From positions 1 to 33,404 of the forward strand of contig BAAFSQ010000098.1 of the NCBI GenBank assembly GCA_054661495.1: 33,404 nt of DNA. Reading direction: 5' to 3'. The notes under the pieces were generated by a model. It saw nothing but the letters and a program-made list of their open reading frames with translations, did no database searches and was not told the DNA's origin. Within the stretch, counting starts at the first letter, position 1. Each line of letters begins with the position of its first letter. Positions 21,272-31,701 of this stretch are shown here, in pieces. The position numbers and the translations under genes are program-made. This DNA is from Zygophlyctis sp. KS116. Lineage: Eukaryota; Chytridiomycota.

Positions 21272-21480
21272 TGATCTCTTTAAACACTGGCCTAGTATTT
21301 TTTTCACCTTGTGCCTCAGTAGGGAATGTAAATTTGACAATGATTCTATTAAAAAATATCTACTTGGTATCTAAATTTAATCTACAAACTACTTCTAATT
21401 GACGGTCTTGGAGGCGCAGAAACAAGATCTGATAGATCCAAGTGCTCAGCATGGCGTTAAAATCTATTTTTAGAATGGGC

Positions 21481-21488
21481 TATAAATA
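21481..21488 (+). promoter_or_regulatory. TATA box of LRR-cap-like gene copy 2
   Basis: TATAAATA, 35 bp upstream of the ATG at 21523, identical in context to copy 1. Confidence 0.55.
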
Positions 21489-21522
21489 GGTGGTTGCCGT
21501 AAAAGAAGGCATTTAAAAAAGT

Positions 21523-21922
21523 ATGCTATCAATTACATTCAAAAACACTATCTTACTCATGACAGTTGCTCTCTCTGCATTGATCACTAACGTTGATGCA
21601 GTGGCCAACTGTAACACTGCGTCGAACCAATGCTGTTGGGTACGTCAAGTTCGGACAGAACTGGGAGGGAATGAAAACAGTATTGCCAAATTCAATTGTT
21701 GTGGTAAAAAGGGAGTTCGTTGCGGCTCAGGAAATGTCACAGAACTAGACTGGAGAAGTCATGGACTTGATCCCACAAAAATTCCTACTCAAAGAGCGTT
21801 ACTGAATTTGCCCGGACTTAAAGAAATGTAATATTTACTTTTAATTAATCATCAGAAAACTTGGAGCGATTTGCACAGATCAGAGTCTTCCTGGTGGAAG
21901 AAGTTGGTTATACTGCTCTTGA
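21523..21922 (+). CDS. Small secreted Cys-rich LRR-cap-like protein, copy 2
   Basis: Identical in protein sequence to copy 1 and, as far as I can see, in DNA over the whole gene and promoter, with the same 28-nt intron (21828-21855). It lies convergent to SEC9 (stop at 22056), as copy 1 lies convergent to the SEC9 fragment. This copy keeps what looks like the ancestral downstream neighbour, copy 1 the ancestral upstream neighbour. Perfect identity means a recent duplication, ongoing gene conversion, or an assembly artefact of two haplotypes. Confidence 0.65.
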
Positions 21923-22055
21923 GCACTGCATCATATGTCGCTAAACCAAAAAATGTTAACGAATGAAGCACCAACAATTGTACTTTTAGTGCTGTATTCA
22001 AAATAAGAAATGGTTTATGACAAAAACTGAGTCTTTATTATTCACAATGAGCTAA

Positions 22056-22844
22056 TCATCTACTCAAATCATTCATTTTCCGATTTAATTTGCTGATTCT
22101 ATCCCTATTTTCATCAGCACGATCTTGTACTCTGTCCAATTGATGTCGTTGATTTTCTAATTCGTTATTCATTGATGCTCCCATCATTCTCAGTCTCCCA
22201 AGACCAGCAGAGATTTGATTTAGATTAGAATCTATTCCTTCTTCTACAGAATCCCTTTCTAGTCCATCTGGAGTTGAATGAATATGACTAACTCTTCCTC
22301 CAACAGATGATCCTCTAGAAGAAATAGCTGGAGCAGATGAAGAATTATTAGCTCTAGGATCTACTCTTTTTCTATTTTCTTTCTCAGTCTTTGATTCTCT
22401 TTCTGCAGCCTTTTTTTCTAAAGCTTCCTGTTTCTTTTTAGAGGATTTACTTCCAATTGCAGGTAAAAAGAACCAACCATTTAATGCCTTTAATCTAGTA
22501 GTTTTCGTTTCAGATATTTTAGCATGCTGATCAGCTTCATCTAATCTTTTATCAACTTTTTCCAATTGTTCACTCTGTAGAGCCAATTTTGATAAATTAG
22601 AAGTTGCAATTTCAGATGCAATCGTTAATTTTCCCAATGCTCTTGAAGAGGCATCCAATGAATCATTTTGAATTTGTCTAGTATGACTTGTATAATCATT
22701 TGAACCATAATTAAAGCCATTGCCTTTGATTTCTTCTTCAGCTCTTGCCCATTTATTATCATCAGATCCTTGTTCTCTTTCTCTTGGTTCTCTTGATGAT
22801 GATCCTCTAGATGATCCCTTTGAGGGGTTGTTGTTATAAGACAT
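22056..22844 (-). CDS. SEC9: SEC9/SNAP-25-family t-SNARE
   Basis: Single-exon 262-residue Qbc-SNARE used in fusion of vesicles with the plasma membrane. It has two SNARE helices: Qb at about residues 50-115 (IQNDSLDASSRALGKL, then SEQLEKVDKRLDEAD) and Qc at about 200-262 (GLGRLRMMGASMNNELENQ, QLDRVQDRADENRDRISKLN). They are joined by a charged linker starting with an LKALNGWFF segment. No cysteine is present, so membrane attachment by palmitoylation as in SNAP-25 is not possible, as in yeast Sec9 and SNAP-29. The Ser/Arg/Gly-rich start (SSRGSSSREPRERE) is disordered. Its last 44 codons are duplicated at 19039-19171. Confidence 0.88.
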   Translation of the reverse strand: MSYNNNPSKGSSRGSSSREPREREQGSDDNKWARAEEEIKGNGFNYGSNDYTSHTRQIQNDSLDASSRALGKLTIASEIATSNLSKLALQSEQLEKVDKRLDEADQHAKISETKTTRLKALNGWFFLPAIGSKSSKKKQEALEKKAAERESKTEKENRKRVDPRANNSSSAPAISSRGSSVGGRVSHIHSTPDGLERDSVEEGIDSNLNQISAGLGRLRMMGASMNNELENQRHQLDRVQDRADENRDRISKLNRKMNDLSR

Positions 22845-22891
22845 TTCTAAATTTAACGAGATATAAATAGAAATTCAACTTGGCAATGAGA

Positions 22892-22920
22892 ACCGGCCGG
22901 ATAAAAATTAGCCGGTCGGT
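22892..22920. promoter_or_regulatory. GC-rich palindrome with CGG-N11-CCG
   Basis: ACCGGCCGG and CCGGTCGGT form a 9-bp stem (one G-U pair) around 11 AT-rich bases, in the 115 bp between SEC9 and DIB1. It contains CGG (22898-22900), exactly 11 bases, CCG (22912-22914): the half-site arrangement bound by Gal4-type zinc-cluster factors. It lies 48-76 bp upstream of the SEC9 start. A TATTTATA (minus strand, 22862-22869) lies between it and the gene. Confidence 0.35.
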
Positions 22921-22959
22921 AGTGGCGTCTCAGTAACTTACGAAATGCATGATAATATC

Positions 22960-23444
22960 CTAGTATTTATATTTAGTACTGTAATCTTTTGGTGATATAA
23001 CCAATCCTTTTCCCTTTCTAGCTCCCCTGTAAACAGTTTCTAATTTTAAATAAATTTAAATATACCAACAATATCAATTAACTCTTGTTTATTTGTTAGA
23101 GGCCAATTGATTTTATTGTTATCTCCTGTTCCAAGATCAATCATTATATGTCTATTTCTAAAGAAAAACATTACAGTGCATGGATCATATAATTCATACA
23201 TTTTTGTAAACTCTGGAACTTCTGTAATGTCGACAACATAAATAACAGCAAAGTTTGATAATTTCTCTGCAACTCCATACAATGTTTCATCCATCTGCAT
23301 GCATTGAGGATCCTGAATTTTAAGTATAACTGATTATTTTACCCAATCATGTCCGAATCTTATAATTACAATCCTTTCTTCTTCGTTTAGTATCGCTTGA
23401 TCAACATGCCATCCTGTATGTAAATGGGTCAAGAAATAAGACAT
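22960..23444 (-). CDS. DIB1: Spliceosomal U5 protein DIB1 (DIM1, thioredoxin-like)
   Basis: Three exons (introns 23313-23342, 30 nt; 23040-23065, 26 nt) give exactly 142 residues, the length of human TXNL4A. It is a component of the U4/U6.U5 tri-snRNP, needed for spliceosome activation. Nearly every block of the family is visible: MSYFLTHLHTGWHVDQAIL, VIIRFGHDW joined to DPQCMQMDE, FAVIYVVDITEVPEFTKMY, ELYDPCTVMFFFRNRHIM, DLGTGDNNKINW, then ETVYRGARKGKGL and the ending SPKDYSTKYKY. The thioredoxin fold lacks the CxxC active site, as usual here. Conservation is so high that it fixes both splice junctions to the base and so anchors the ultrashort-intron model for the rest of the window. Confidence 0.97.
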
Positions 23445-23534
23445 TTTCTCACTTTATGCCCTCAAAAAGGTAATTTTGCATTCATTGGCAAATGTTCACC
23501 ATTGATTTGCTATTTGAAAAATTCTAATTAATAT

Positions 23535-25268
23535 TTATAAATTAAATGCTCCACTCGGATATGTAATGTTTTGAATTCTTAATCCAATTTTATACTTTTC
23601 AGTCCTTGTTGAATTTGGTTTGATTACGATTTTTGTTGGTTTATTCTGTAAAATTGAATCAAGGCTAAATGATTGTGGTTTTGAGTTTATTATACTATTC
23701 TTTGATGATAATTGCTTTTTCCAATCTTGATATTTTAGTAATTTTAAATCTTGAGTAGACTGTTTAGTCAGTAGGTATTCTTTTCGTGCTTTAGTGGTTA
23801 TAGTTTCACTATTTTTACAATTTGGTAATGAATAAAGGTATAGTAGCAAATTCAAAAAAGAATCTAATAGCGCTTCATTTTCAGGAGGAAATATTCTTGA
23901 GAAATTGCCAAGATGTTCATCTTCATAGGTTTTATACTTTTTAGATAATGCTCCACAATGTATACTTTTCAAGGTTTCCAAACAGTCTATAGGATCTTTA
24001 GAGTGTAGAGTTGTTGAAGATGTGTTCGATTTAGAAGAGGTACAAGAAGAGGTAGAAGATGTAATTGATTCTTTTGAATTCTGTAAAGATCCTAATAATC
24101 TGCTTCTTGAAAGATCCTTTTGGTCTTTTTCAAACTTTTTTTGCATTGATGAATTCAGATTAACCAAAACTAGAGTATCCGTAATTAGTCCCGTTTTAAT
24201 CCTTAAATCTAAATCAGAATCAGTTGAAAACTAATTTTTAATAAAGACTATTACAGAGGGTGAATGATTAACTTCAAGAACCCATGGTTTTAATTTTGAG
24301 TCCAAGAGTACATCAAATCCAAGAATTTCAAAACACTGGCTCCCAAATGAGGTTTTATTGAGTCCTTCCATTCGATTTTTTGGAAAACAAACACTCATTA
24401 TTTTGGTAATTTGAGGTTGTACAATAAGTAAAGTTTTAACAAGAGCATTACATATTTTTTTCCACAATTCCTGTACATTAACACCTGCCGATTCAAGAAA
24501 TTTAAAGACTGCTGACATTGATCTCTTTGATCCTCGCTCAGTTTTATCAAACTTTTCTGAATTCTTGTTTATGGCATAGTTTGTCAAATGCATATGAAGA
24601 GAAGCAAAGTTTTTTGTTTTGGGTTCAGAGTATGGTTCTGTAGCAAATCTAGCTAGTCCTTCATTGTACACAAATATACGAAGTGGTTCCATACAAGTAA
24701 CCAAAACATAAATCCGAAGATCAAACTTGAACCCATCAATCAGAAAAGGTTTTAATACATAATTTTGAATTACTACATCGCTGTTTAAAGATCCATTTCT
24801 TTTCTGAATTTTCATGATTTGCTTTGGACTCTTTGCTAGAAATATTCCCTTTCCTTGGCATCCTTGATCAGGCTTCACAATATAAACATTATGATCACTT
24901 GAGCGATAATTTAGATTAAAATCAGACCATTCTGAAGGCAGTATCCAACTTTTGGGGAAGAAATCAAACTCTTTTCGTTTATGAATTCTTGACAGATTTC
25001 TGGCTAATAAATTCTTTCTGCAGATTTCACTCATTCCAGGGAAATGATTAATCTTTTGGTATGCATTCATTTCCAAGATCCTTGATAGGGAAACTCCAGT
25101 ATCAATCCAGTACAAGATCCACTTTTTGGGATCGTCAGAGCAATGGAATCCGAGGCTTGTAGCGCATTCCTTTACAATATCATACTTGCATGTGCTGGCA
25201 TTAATAATCAGTTTCTTCTTCTTTTTATGGACTTTAGGTATCACTTTCGAACTCTTTTCCAGGGACAT
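23535..25268 (-). CDS. TTLL6: Tubulin polyglutamylase, TTLL6/13-like
   Basis: Two exons joined over a 24-nt intron (24231-24254) give 569 residues from the ATG at 25268; longer readings use a TTG. TTLL enzymes add glutamate side chains to tubulin, chiefly on axonemal and centriolar microtubules. Family motifs: WILYWIDTGVSL, KINHFPGM, FFPKSWILPSEW, the ATP-grasp YIVKPDQGCQGKGIFL, LIDGFKFDLRIYVLV, SLHMHLTNYAIN, CFEILGFDVLLD, and EVNHSPS joined by the splice to FSTDSDLDLRIKTGL. The order matches TTLL6, TTLL13 and TTLL7 more than TTLL1 or TTLL9. The C-terminal 200 residues have a Ser/Thr-rich stretch and a helical segment as in TTLL6/13. It fits with KAP3 as a flagellar gene. Confidence 0.9.
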
Positions 25269-25336
25269 TTTCAAATGACGTTGTTCGGAACTTAACAAGT
25301 TATATTTATTTCAAGTATGATCAATTGACTTGAGAA

Positions 25337-28300
25337 TCAATTCTCTTTCAAGTCTGTATAAAGATTTTCAACATATTCCAATATGCTCTTGTTTTCTCGC
25401 ATAATTTGTATTGGAACCATTGAGAGTGCTAACACTTAGAATAAAATAAATTACCGTTTCGACTGCATTTCGTTTCAGTCTGAAGAGAACTAATAACACT
25501 TCCAAATAATAACCAGAATACTGCCACAACATATAATCCACCAAAAATATACGTTGCATTACCACCAACCTTAAGTGAGGAAAATCCATTTTCAAGGTAT
25601 TCTTTACATGCATGATAGCATTGGTAAAGTCCTGTTTCTGCTTCGTTGTTCAAAACTTCCCAAAGGAACCAGAAATCATTTTCAGTTGTAGCGTCAAACT
25701 TATTCTTTAGTCTACTAGCAGCATCAATGATAGAATTCATCATGGCTCCTACTCCCAATGTAGTTTTAGCAGCGTAATCAGGTGGAAGCCAATCATCTCC
25801 AGCACTGGCCATGCGGTTTAATAAGTTTTGAGGAGATGTGTATGCTTCAGAAATAGGATCTTGGAATAAAGATGAAAGTTTCGGTATTAAATGTGCTTTC
25901 TGAGATACATCATCATAATATGTTTTTATCTAAAGTAAGATTAAAGATAAAATACCTTTTCAACATATGTTCCAAACTTAACAACATTTTCTGGATATGG
26001 GTCACAAAATAGACTATTTGTACAATGAAGATATAGTCCCATGGGTCTCCACATTACCCCAACATTATACATGTATAGATTTGCCACTTCGCTTGCCAAA
26101 TTTATAGCGCTACTCAATTGTGCGTTTGTTGTATAGAGCCATGCTACATGTCCGATAAGAGGGAAAGAAATTGAAATTAAACCCAACATAAAAATGATCA
26201 AAAATTTCTTATTTTGATATGGTATGATCTAAAGGTTATTATTAATCACTATTACCGAAATATCCTGAACGTCTTCGGTAGCATCATTGTTTGCTACGGC
26301 CTCATCATCGTCTTCATCTTCCTCATCAGATCCACTCTCTTCTTCTTCGTCATCATCATCATAATTGCCGTTATTTGCTCCATCTGCGGTCGAGGACATA
26401 GCATCATCTTCATCTTTCTTTTTATACTGAGCACTTTCTTCAAGATTTGCAGGAAGATATACGTTGTATACAAGATCATAAATATATGATTTAGGAAGAG
26501 TAACAATCAATCTTAGGATATTTTCTCTGTCTTTTTGAATTTTTTGCAATTGCGGATTTAGTAAAACCCAAAAAACGATCTATAATGAGTAGCTAAAATT
26601 ATACCAAAGCCACTGCAATAGTAATAATTGCAAGAATCAAGTGAGCAAGTGCTAATTGTGACAAAATCCTAGAACTGATATCCGGTATCAGGTCTGCAAG
26701 TTTTAAATTCAAAGTATTAAAAATATTTCGGTTCGCCACAATCAAGTTCCAATAACGTTCTGATTTTTTAACATCAAATTCCGAGTCAACAATTTCTCCG
26801 GCGCCAATGTAAAGGGAAAAGGCACTCCACAGTGTGGTGACTTCAAATATTGTGATTTCTTCAGCCGAACCATTTACGAACTGCCCAACCTGGAATTTCC
26901 CTAAAATTTGAACATCCAATTCATCTCCAGGAATACGCATCTTCATATAAAAAGCTTGAAAGTTATTGAAAGTATCAATCAATCCAACATCCACTTCGTG
27001 AATATATTCTTTTAAAGCATGGGTGGTCTTTTCAGAGCCATTTTCAGCCTTTTCAACCCAAGGACAAATTGGGTAAGTATTGTTTTCAGGATTAAATGAG
27101 CAAGGACCATAATTCACCGATTCATCTTGCTGCAGTAGTAAATATCTAGCGGCAAAAACGAGTTCATTACTTTTTACATTCAATTCAGCCAAACTCTCCA
27201 TAAACGTATAGTAAGAAGAAGGAGACGGGAACTGATTGACGATAATAATTCCAACAGAAAAAATAATAATGAATCCAACCAAAAGAATATTAAGCAAAAA
27301 TGAAAAGTATCTAAGAGATGAATCTGGCTTATTCGAATCTTTGACAAATTTAAATTTCTCATCGAATATTCGATTCTTGGATGAAACTGTTGTAGAAGCA
27401 TTAGTTAAAGCGACTGATTGAACATCCTCACCACGGACCGATATTTGATTAGAACCAGAAGTTTCAGAGACACCACCCCTGAACTTCAGCTTCTTGGTGC
27501 TTGAGGTGATCGAGCCTGACGCCGATTGAGAATTACTTCTCGAGTCTAATCTATTGTCTTGCGTATAATATTTCAAAACCAATTCTAATCTTCAAATTCA
27601 AAAAGTATACCTCTGGGGACTTTCATCTCCAGTTTTTTATGTCTTAGCCTGCCAATAAACGATTTGGCTCCTTCTGAAGAAACTTGCTCTGTGACCTTTT
27701 GTAAAAATATTGGAAACGAACCTGAATTTCAATAGGAACAGTACTTCCATCTCGATGAATCGTATCTACTTCTCGAGCGATTCCAACAACTCTCGCTACT
27801 TTAGTTTGTTTGTACCTATTGATTGATAAAATAAAATAAATACCTTAATAAGTAACCGTCATGCTTTTCTGAAACCTCTGGCGGTTGAATTTTATTGATA
27901 TTTCTGCCAATCACTTCTTCAGGATCAAATCCTAGCAAAATAAATGCATCATCATTGACTGCCAGTATTGTTCCAATTTCATCAATAGTAAGTAGTGCAT
28001 CAAGTTCAGTCATATCACGAACCAACATTCTCATAGAGTCATCTTCCTTTGATTGAGTGAGGTTATAAGAAATTGGTAACAATGAAAAACTTTTAGTAAC
28101 CGCCTGCAAGTAAAAATTCTGGGAAGGATTTTTCAAGCCTCTGACAATCCAGTTTGCTCTGTCTTGTGCAGGATTATCCACTAAAGGCGGAATTATGATT
28201 TCAATTGGATTTCCAACAAAGTCCGAAATTCTGCGATCTTTCTGATAACCAAGCATGGTAAGTACGTTTCGGCTAATATTGATGATGATTCCAGCTTTAT

Positions 28301-31300
28301 TCATAACAATTTCATACGACTCTTTAAATCCTCTCCTACTACCTGGACCACCTGATCCGCCTAAATCTCCTCTTCTAAGAACACCTTTAAAAAGCATTTT
28401 ACCGCTACCATCATTCGCGTCAGATCGGGTAATAATCGCACGGATTTGTATCACCGATCCGTCCGAATGAACCGCAGGAAGAATTCTTCCATCCACAGCA
28501 CGTAAAATGTTAGAAACTTTGGTTTTTCTGTATCTCTCTAAGTACATATCATGGTCTAAAAGTTAAAACTCGAGGGAATAATTTACAATCACAGTAGGGC
28601 GGAGGCATAATCCCCTTAATGTTTTTTCCTACGATGTCGTCCCTTTTATATCCTAAAAGGGTTTGAATTCCTTGGTCAGTGTTTTGGATAGTTCCAAAGC
28701 CATCAATGAATATAACACCTTCTATATTAGATGTATCACGAATGTTGGCCATCCAGACTCTTTCTCCATTCACGAAAAATTCTTCTACTGTCAAAGAAGC
28801 AGGAAAGGTAGCTCCACTTGATGTTTTAGCAGGTACACTTCGTCCTGATGTTCCGATCACTTTTGCATTTCCGGTTTCTCTATATTTTTTCAGATAGCCA
28901 TCATGTCCAGCAGCAAATGAATCAATCATTAACATTTTCACATTCTACAATTAAGATCAAATGATATACCTGTCCAACAACATCTTCAGCTTTATATCCA
29001 AACATCTCTAAAGCACGTTTTGTAACAAGTTTAATTATACCCATTTCACTAATTAAAATAATCCCAGACGTTGCATCCTGAGACGTTTGTATTATCTGAC
29101 CAATAAATTGTCGCTCGCCATTTTCTTTTCGGCGTTCCTGAATCAATAATCTGATGTTGAATGCATATCCTTCTCCATGTAGACCATACAGACTAATCAT
29201 TAAGGGAAAAAACTTACGCTTGAGGTTTTCCTATCACTGTTGATACATTAGAAACTCTGTATTTAGTCAAGAATTGATCATGGTGCTCTTTCCAGGGACT
29301 GGGCACCAATAACTTAATATTTCGTCCCATAACTGCTTGTCTGGACAATCCAAATATAGTTAAAAGCATCTTATTGACTTGTTCTATTAATCCATCTTCA
29401 GAGATAGCAATAACCCCCTGGGTATCAGGAGAGCCACGACCATCATTAGCTTTGGCTTCTTCAGCCTCACGAGCCCGTTGCTCTTCAGCCCTTCGATGAT
29501 ATTTTGAAGCCTCTTCGGCATTGTGAAGAATCAAATCGAGGAAAAAAGCATAGCTACTGAGAATGGCAGTATACTTTGGATATCTGAGTAACATTGATTT
29601 AAAAATTAAGCCAGCTTTCGCACATTCAATTTCCATTTTTTTTGAAGCTTTGAGGAACGCTGAAAAAGATATTGATTTCTGCAAAAAAAGGATCCAAAAC
29701 TCTCGAATCGACTTATTTTAAGAAGCAAAAATATACCTGGATTGCTACATTGGTAATCTGTTGTGTTTCCAGAAAATATTTTTGAAATTCAACATAATTA
29801 ACTATTTCAACAGCATTTTGATCCTCAGATGTGACACGAGCCGCAATTGCTTTTACTTCAATCTTTCTTCTGAAAATAAAATAACGAGTATATAAAGATG
29901 GTTCCAATTTTGAAATAGCGTCCAGTTTCATTAAATGGGCCGAGGGATCTGCACTCGTTGAAGTTAAGAAACTGACGCGCAATAACTTTACAAACTTTCT
30001 ATCGGGAAAGGCTCGTTCAGCTTTTTCGTAATGCGTGGTGGCAGCTCCCAGAAATTCCGGTTTGTCGGTGAAATGCCAAAGCATTCGGCCCACCAAGTCG
30101 ATCGTATTAACATTCGCGCGGTACTGTAATAAAATATTTGAGAGATATAACTTTGGGTTTCTCTCGTAATCACTCTTATCATATTGCCCAGATTTCTTAG
30201 TATCATTGGATGCTTTTTTCTGATTAACAGCTTTCGACAAATTATTGGCCATTTTTAGGACACCTTTTGCAGCTTTTGACAGCTTGGTTTCCTTCTCCTT
30301 GTTATCATCCTTTTCAGAGTTTGCCTCTATAGCTGAAGCAGATATACTTTCCTTGGTTTTCTTGGATAAAGTATGCAGTTCAACCAACTCTATAGCGATT
30401 GCTGCAAATTAAAGAATCCTTAACTTACCGGTCATATGTTCGATTCTTGAATTTATTAACGCTTCTCCTAAAAAGAAAAAGGGAATAATACCTAAAGTTT
30501 ATATGGTATAATTTTTGTACCTGCAATCAGTATATAATCGAAAACACGATTCTCATTAGTTTCATTTCCACTAGTATTGACTGACATGAACGAGACAGAC
30601 GCAAACCAAAAAAGCACCATAATTAGCCCTCCGCGTATTCTATTAGCCAATAGCACCTTTGCACGATTAGATAAAAGATAGATACCTGAAATGGTAAGTA
30701 AATATATATGTGAAAAACAAGAGCCGTTATGATGAGAAAATTAAATAATGATTCCCACCAATGACCATAAGGATTGATAGATGGCCCAACCAAAAACTTA
30801 TTAATAGTCATAAATATGACCGAAAAATAATATTGTTTTCTATAACCAGAGCCAGTTGTTACACTCATATCATTTTGTACTGGGATTAGATTGCTTTGAA
30901 TAGTTGATATAATAAAGATTCCAAAAATCACCAAAAGCATTGCGATTGTCCCAAGTGCAATTAAGCCATTATTGGTTCCAGAAAAACATGCAACTTTTCT
31001 TACATATGAGTTGAAATATTTTACCCGGGAATATTTATGAGTATATTATCACTAGAACAAAACCAGGGCAGTAGAAGTATATAAACTATGGCTGGGAAAA
31101 AAATTTGTGCGCCAGTAGTCATAATACTTACTAATATAGCACTAAAGAGTTGATGGTTTGGAAATCTAAACCAATATGATATACCAAATACCACAAAGGT
31201 AACTGATAGGAGTAGAATAAAGATCGCAGTGAACCAAAATGCTACCTGTCGTATAAAACAATATATTAATAATACCTGATATTCCCCATACGAAAAAGCG

Positions 31301-31654
31301 GGGAGCTGTAGCTGAATCCATCTCGAGAATTCGGCCCATCTCAAAGAAACATGTCCAAACATAAAACCTAAAATAAATCATCTTGTTTTACCATCTATCA
31401 AATTAATGAATCGAATGATTACCGTGTATAAGGAAAGGAATGATGTGAAATAGATCCAAAATAACTCCAAACAAAAATTCGCCAATATTATTTCGGACAA
31501 GTTTTCTGTCATTGATTACAGTTTGCAATGAGAATAGGATTCCAAAATATGTATCTTCTAGTAATGCTGAAATATACTTGATTGTGTAACCCTCTTGAGC
31601 AAAGATAAGACTGGAATTTCCTCGGTTCTGCGACGTATCACTGGATGAGGACAT
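25337..31654 (-). CDS. TmcB-like giant membrane protein with five PAS repeats
   Basis: Eighteen exons give 1935 residues. Introns: 31368-31422 (55 nt), 31246-31275, 30999-31024, 30657-30685, 30468-30520 (53 nt), 30402-30428, 29712-29736, 29193-29217, 28945-28969, 28556-28586, 27816-27843, 27696-27721, 27585-27610, 26580-26604, 26229-26255, 25930-25955, 25429-25454. An N-terminal multipass region (about residues 20-340, with LPFQVLLANRIRGGL) matches the tiny macrocysts B/C family. A helical part (IREFWILF, RYPKYTAILSSYAFF) precedes five PAS repeats, at about 655-715, 770-830, 870-935, 1000-1060 and 1110-1170, several ending in MPPPY/HDGYL-like motifs. A second membrane region follows (1240-1900), with a very acidic loop near 1630. 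A sensor is likely; the ligand is unknown. The ATG at 31654 lies 46 bp from the xylulokinase stop. Confidence 0.85.
30468..30520 (-). other. Composite intron: 29 nt plus 24 nt, zero-length exon
   Basis: The gap between ILIA and GEALINSR in the TmcB-like gene is 53 nt. It splits exactly into 30492-30520 (29 nt, GTACAA...TTTAG) and 30468-30491 (24 nt, GTATTA...TTTAG), with AG directly followed by GT. Removing the first recreates a donor for the second. Confidence 0.55.
31368..31422 (-). other. 55-nt intron or two introns around a 3-nt exon
   Basis: The first interruption of the TmcB-like gene can be one 55-nt intron, or 31395-31422 (28 nt) and 31368-31391 (24 nt) separated by a 3-nt exon ATG at 31392-31394. 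Both keep the frame and differ by one residue. Confidence 0.45.
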
Positions 31655-31701
31655 TTCGCGTCTCAAAAACTATTACGGAGATTTTCGCGTTTTGTTCGCG
31701 T
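31655..31701. promoter_or_regulatory. Three TTCGCGT words in a 46-bp promoter
   Basis: TTCGCGT occurs at 31655-31661, 31684-31690 and 31695-31701; on the minus strand each reads ACGCGAA, ahead of the TmcB-like start codon. The word resembles MCB/SCB and E2F sites of cell-cycle-regulated genes. CpG-rich words are scarce in the surrounding AT-rich DNA. Confidence 0.35.

Larger units (their letters stand above)
21187..22188. repeat. ~1-kb direct repeat, copy 2
   Basis: Second copy of 18170-19171. Its right end passes smoothly into the full SEC9 gene; its left end cuts the ValRS copy. The left junction has the short tandem GCCATCTTT GCCATCTTT, possible microhomology used in the rearrangement. 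Confidence 0.92.

Noticed and set aside
21066-21402. ORFs of 102 and 75 residues on the plus strand
   Set aside because: They run antisense through the duplicated ValRS head and its 5' region; the same frame exists in copy 1 opposite a real gene.
18170-22188. The direct repeats as LTRs of a retroelement
   Set aside because: The repeats contain host genes (ValRS head, SEC9 tail) and the interior has no reverse transcriptase, integrase or primer-binding site.
26294-26506. ORFs on both strands over the acidic stretch of the TmcB-like gene
   Set aside because: Low-complexity GAT/GAA codons keep other frames open; the spliced TmcB-like frame explains the region.
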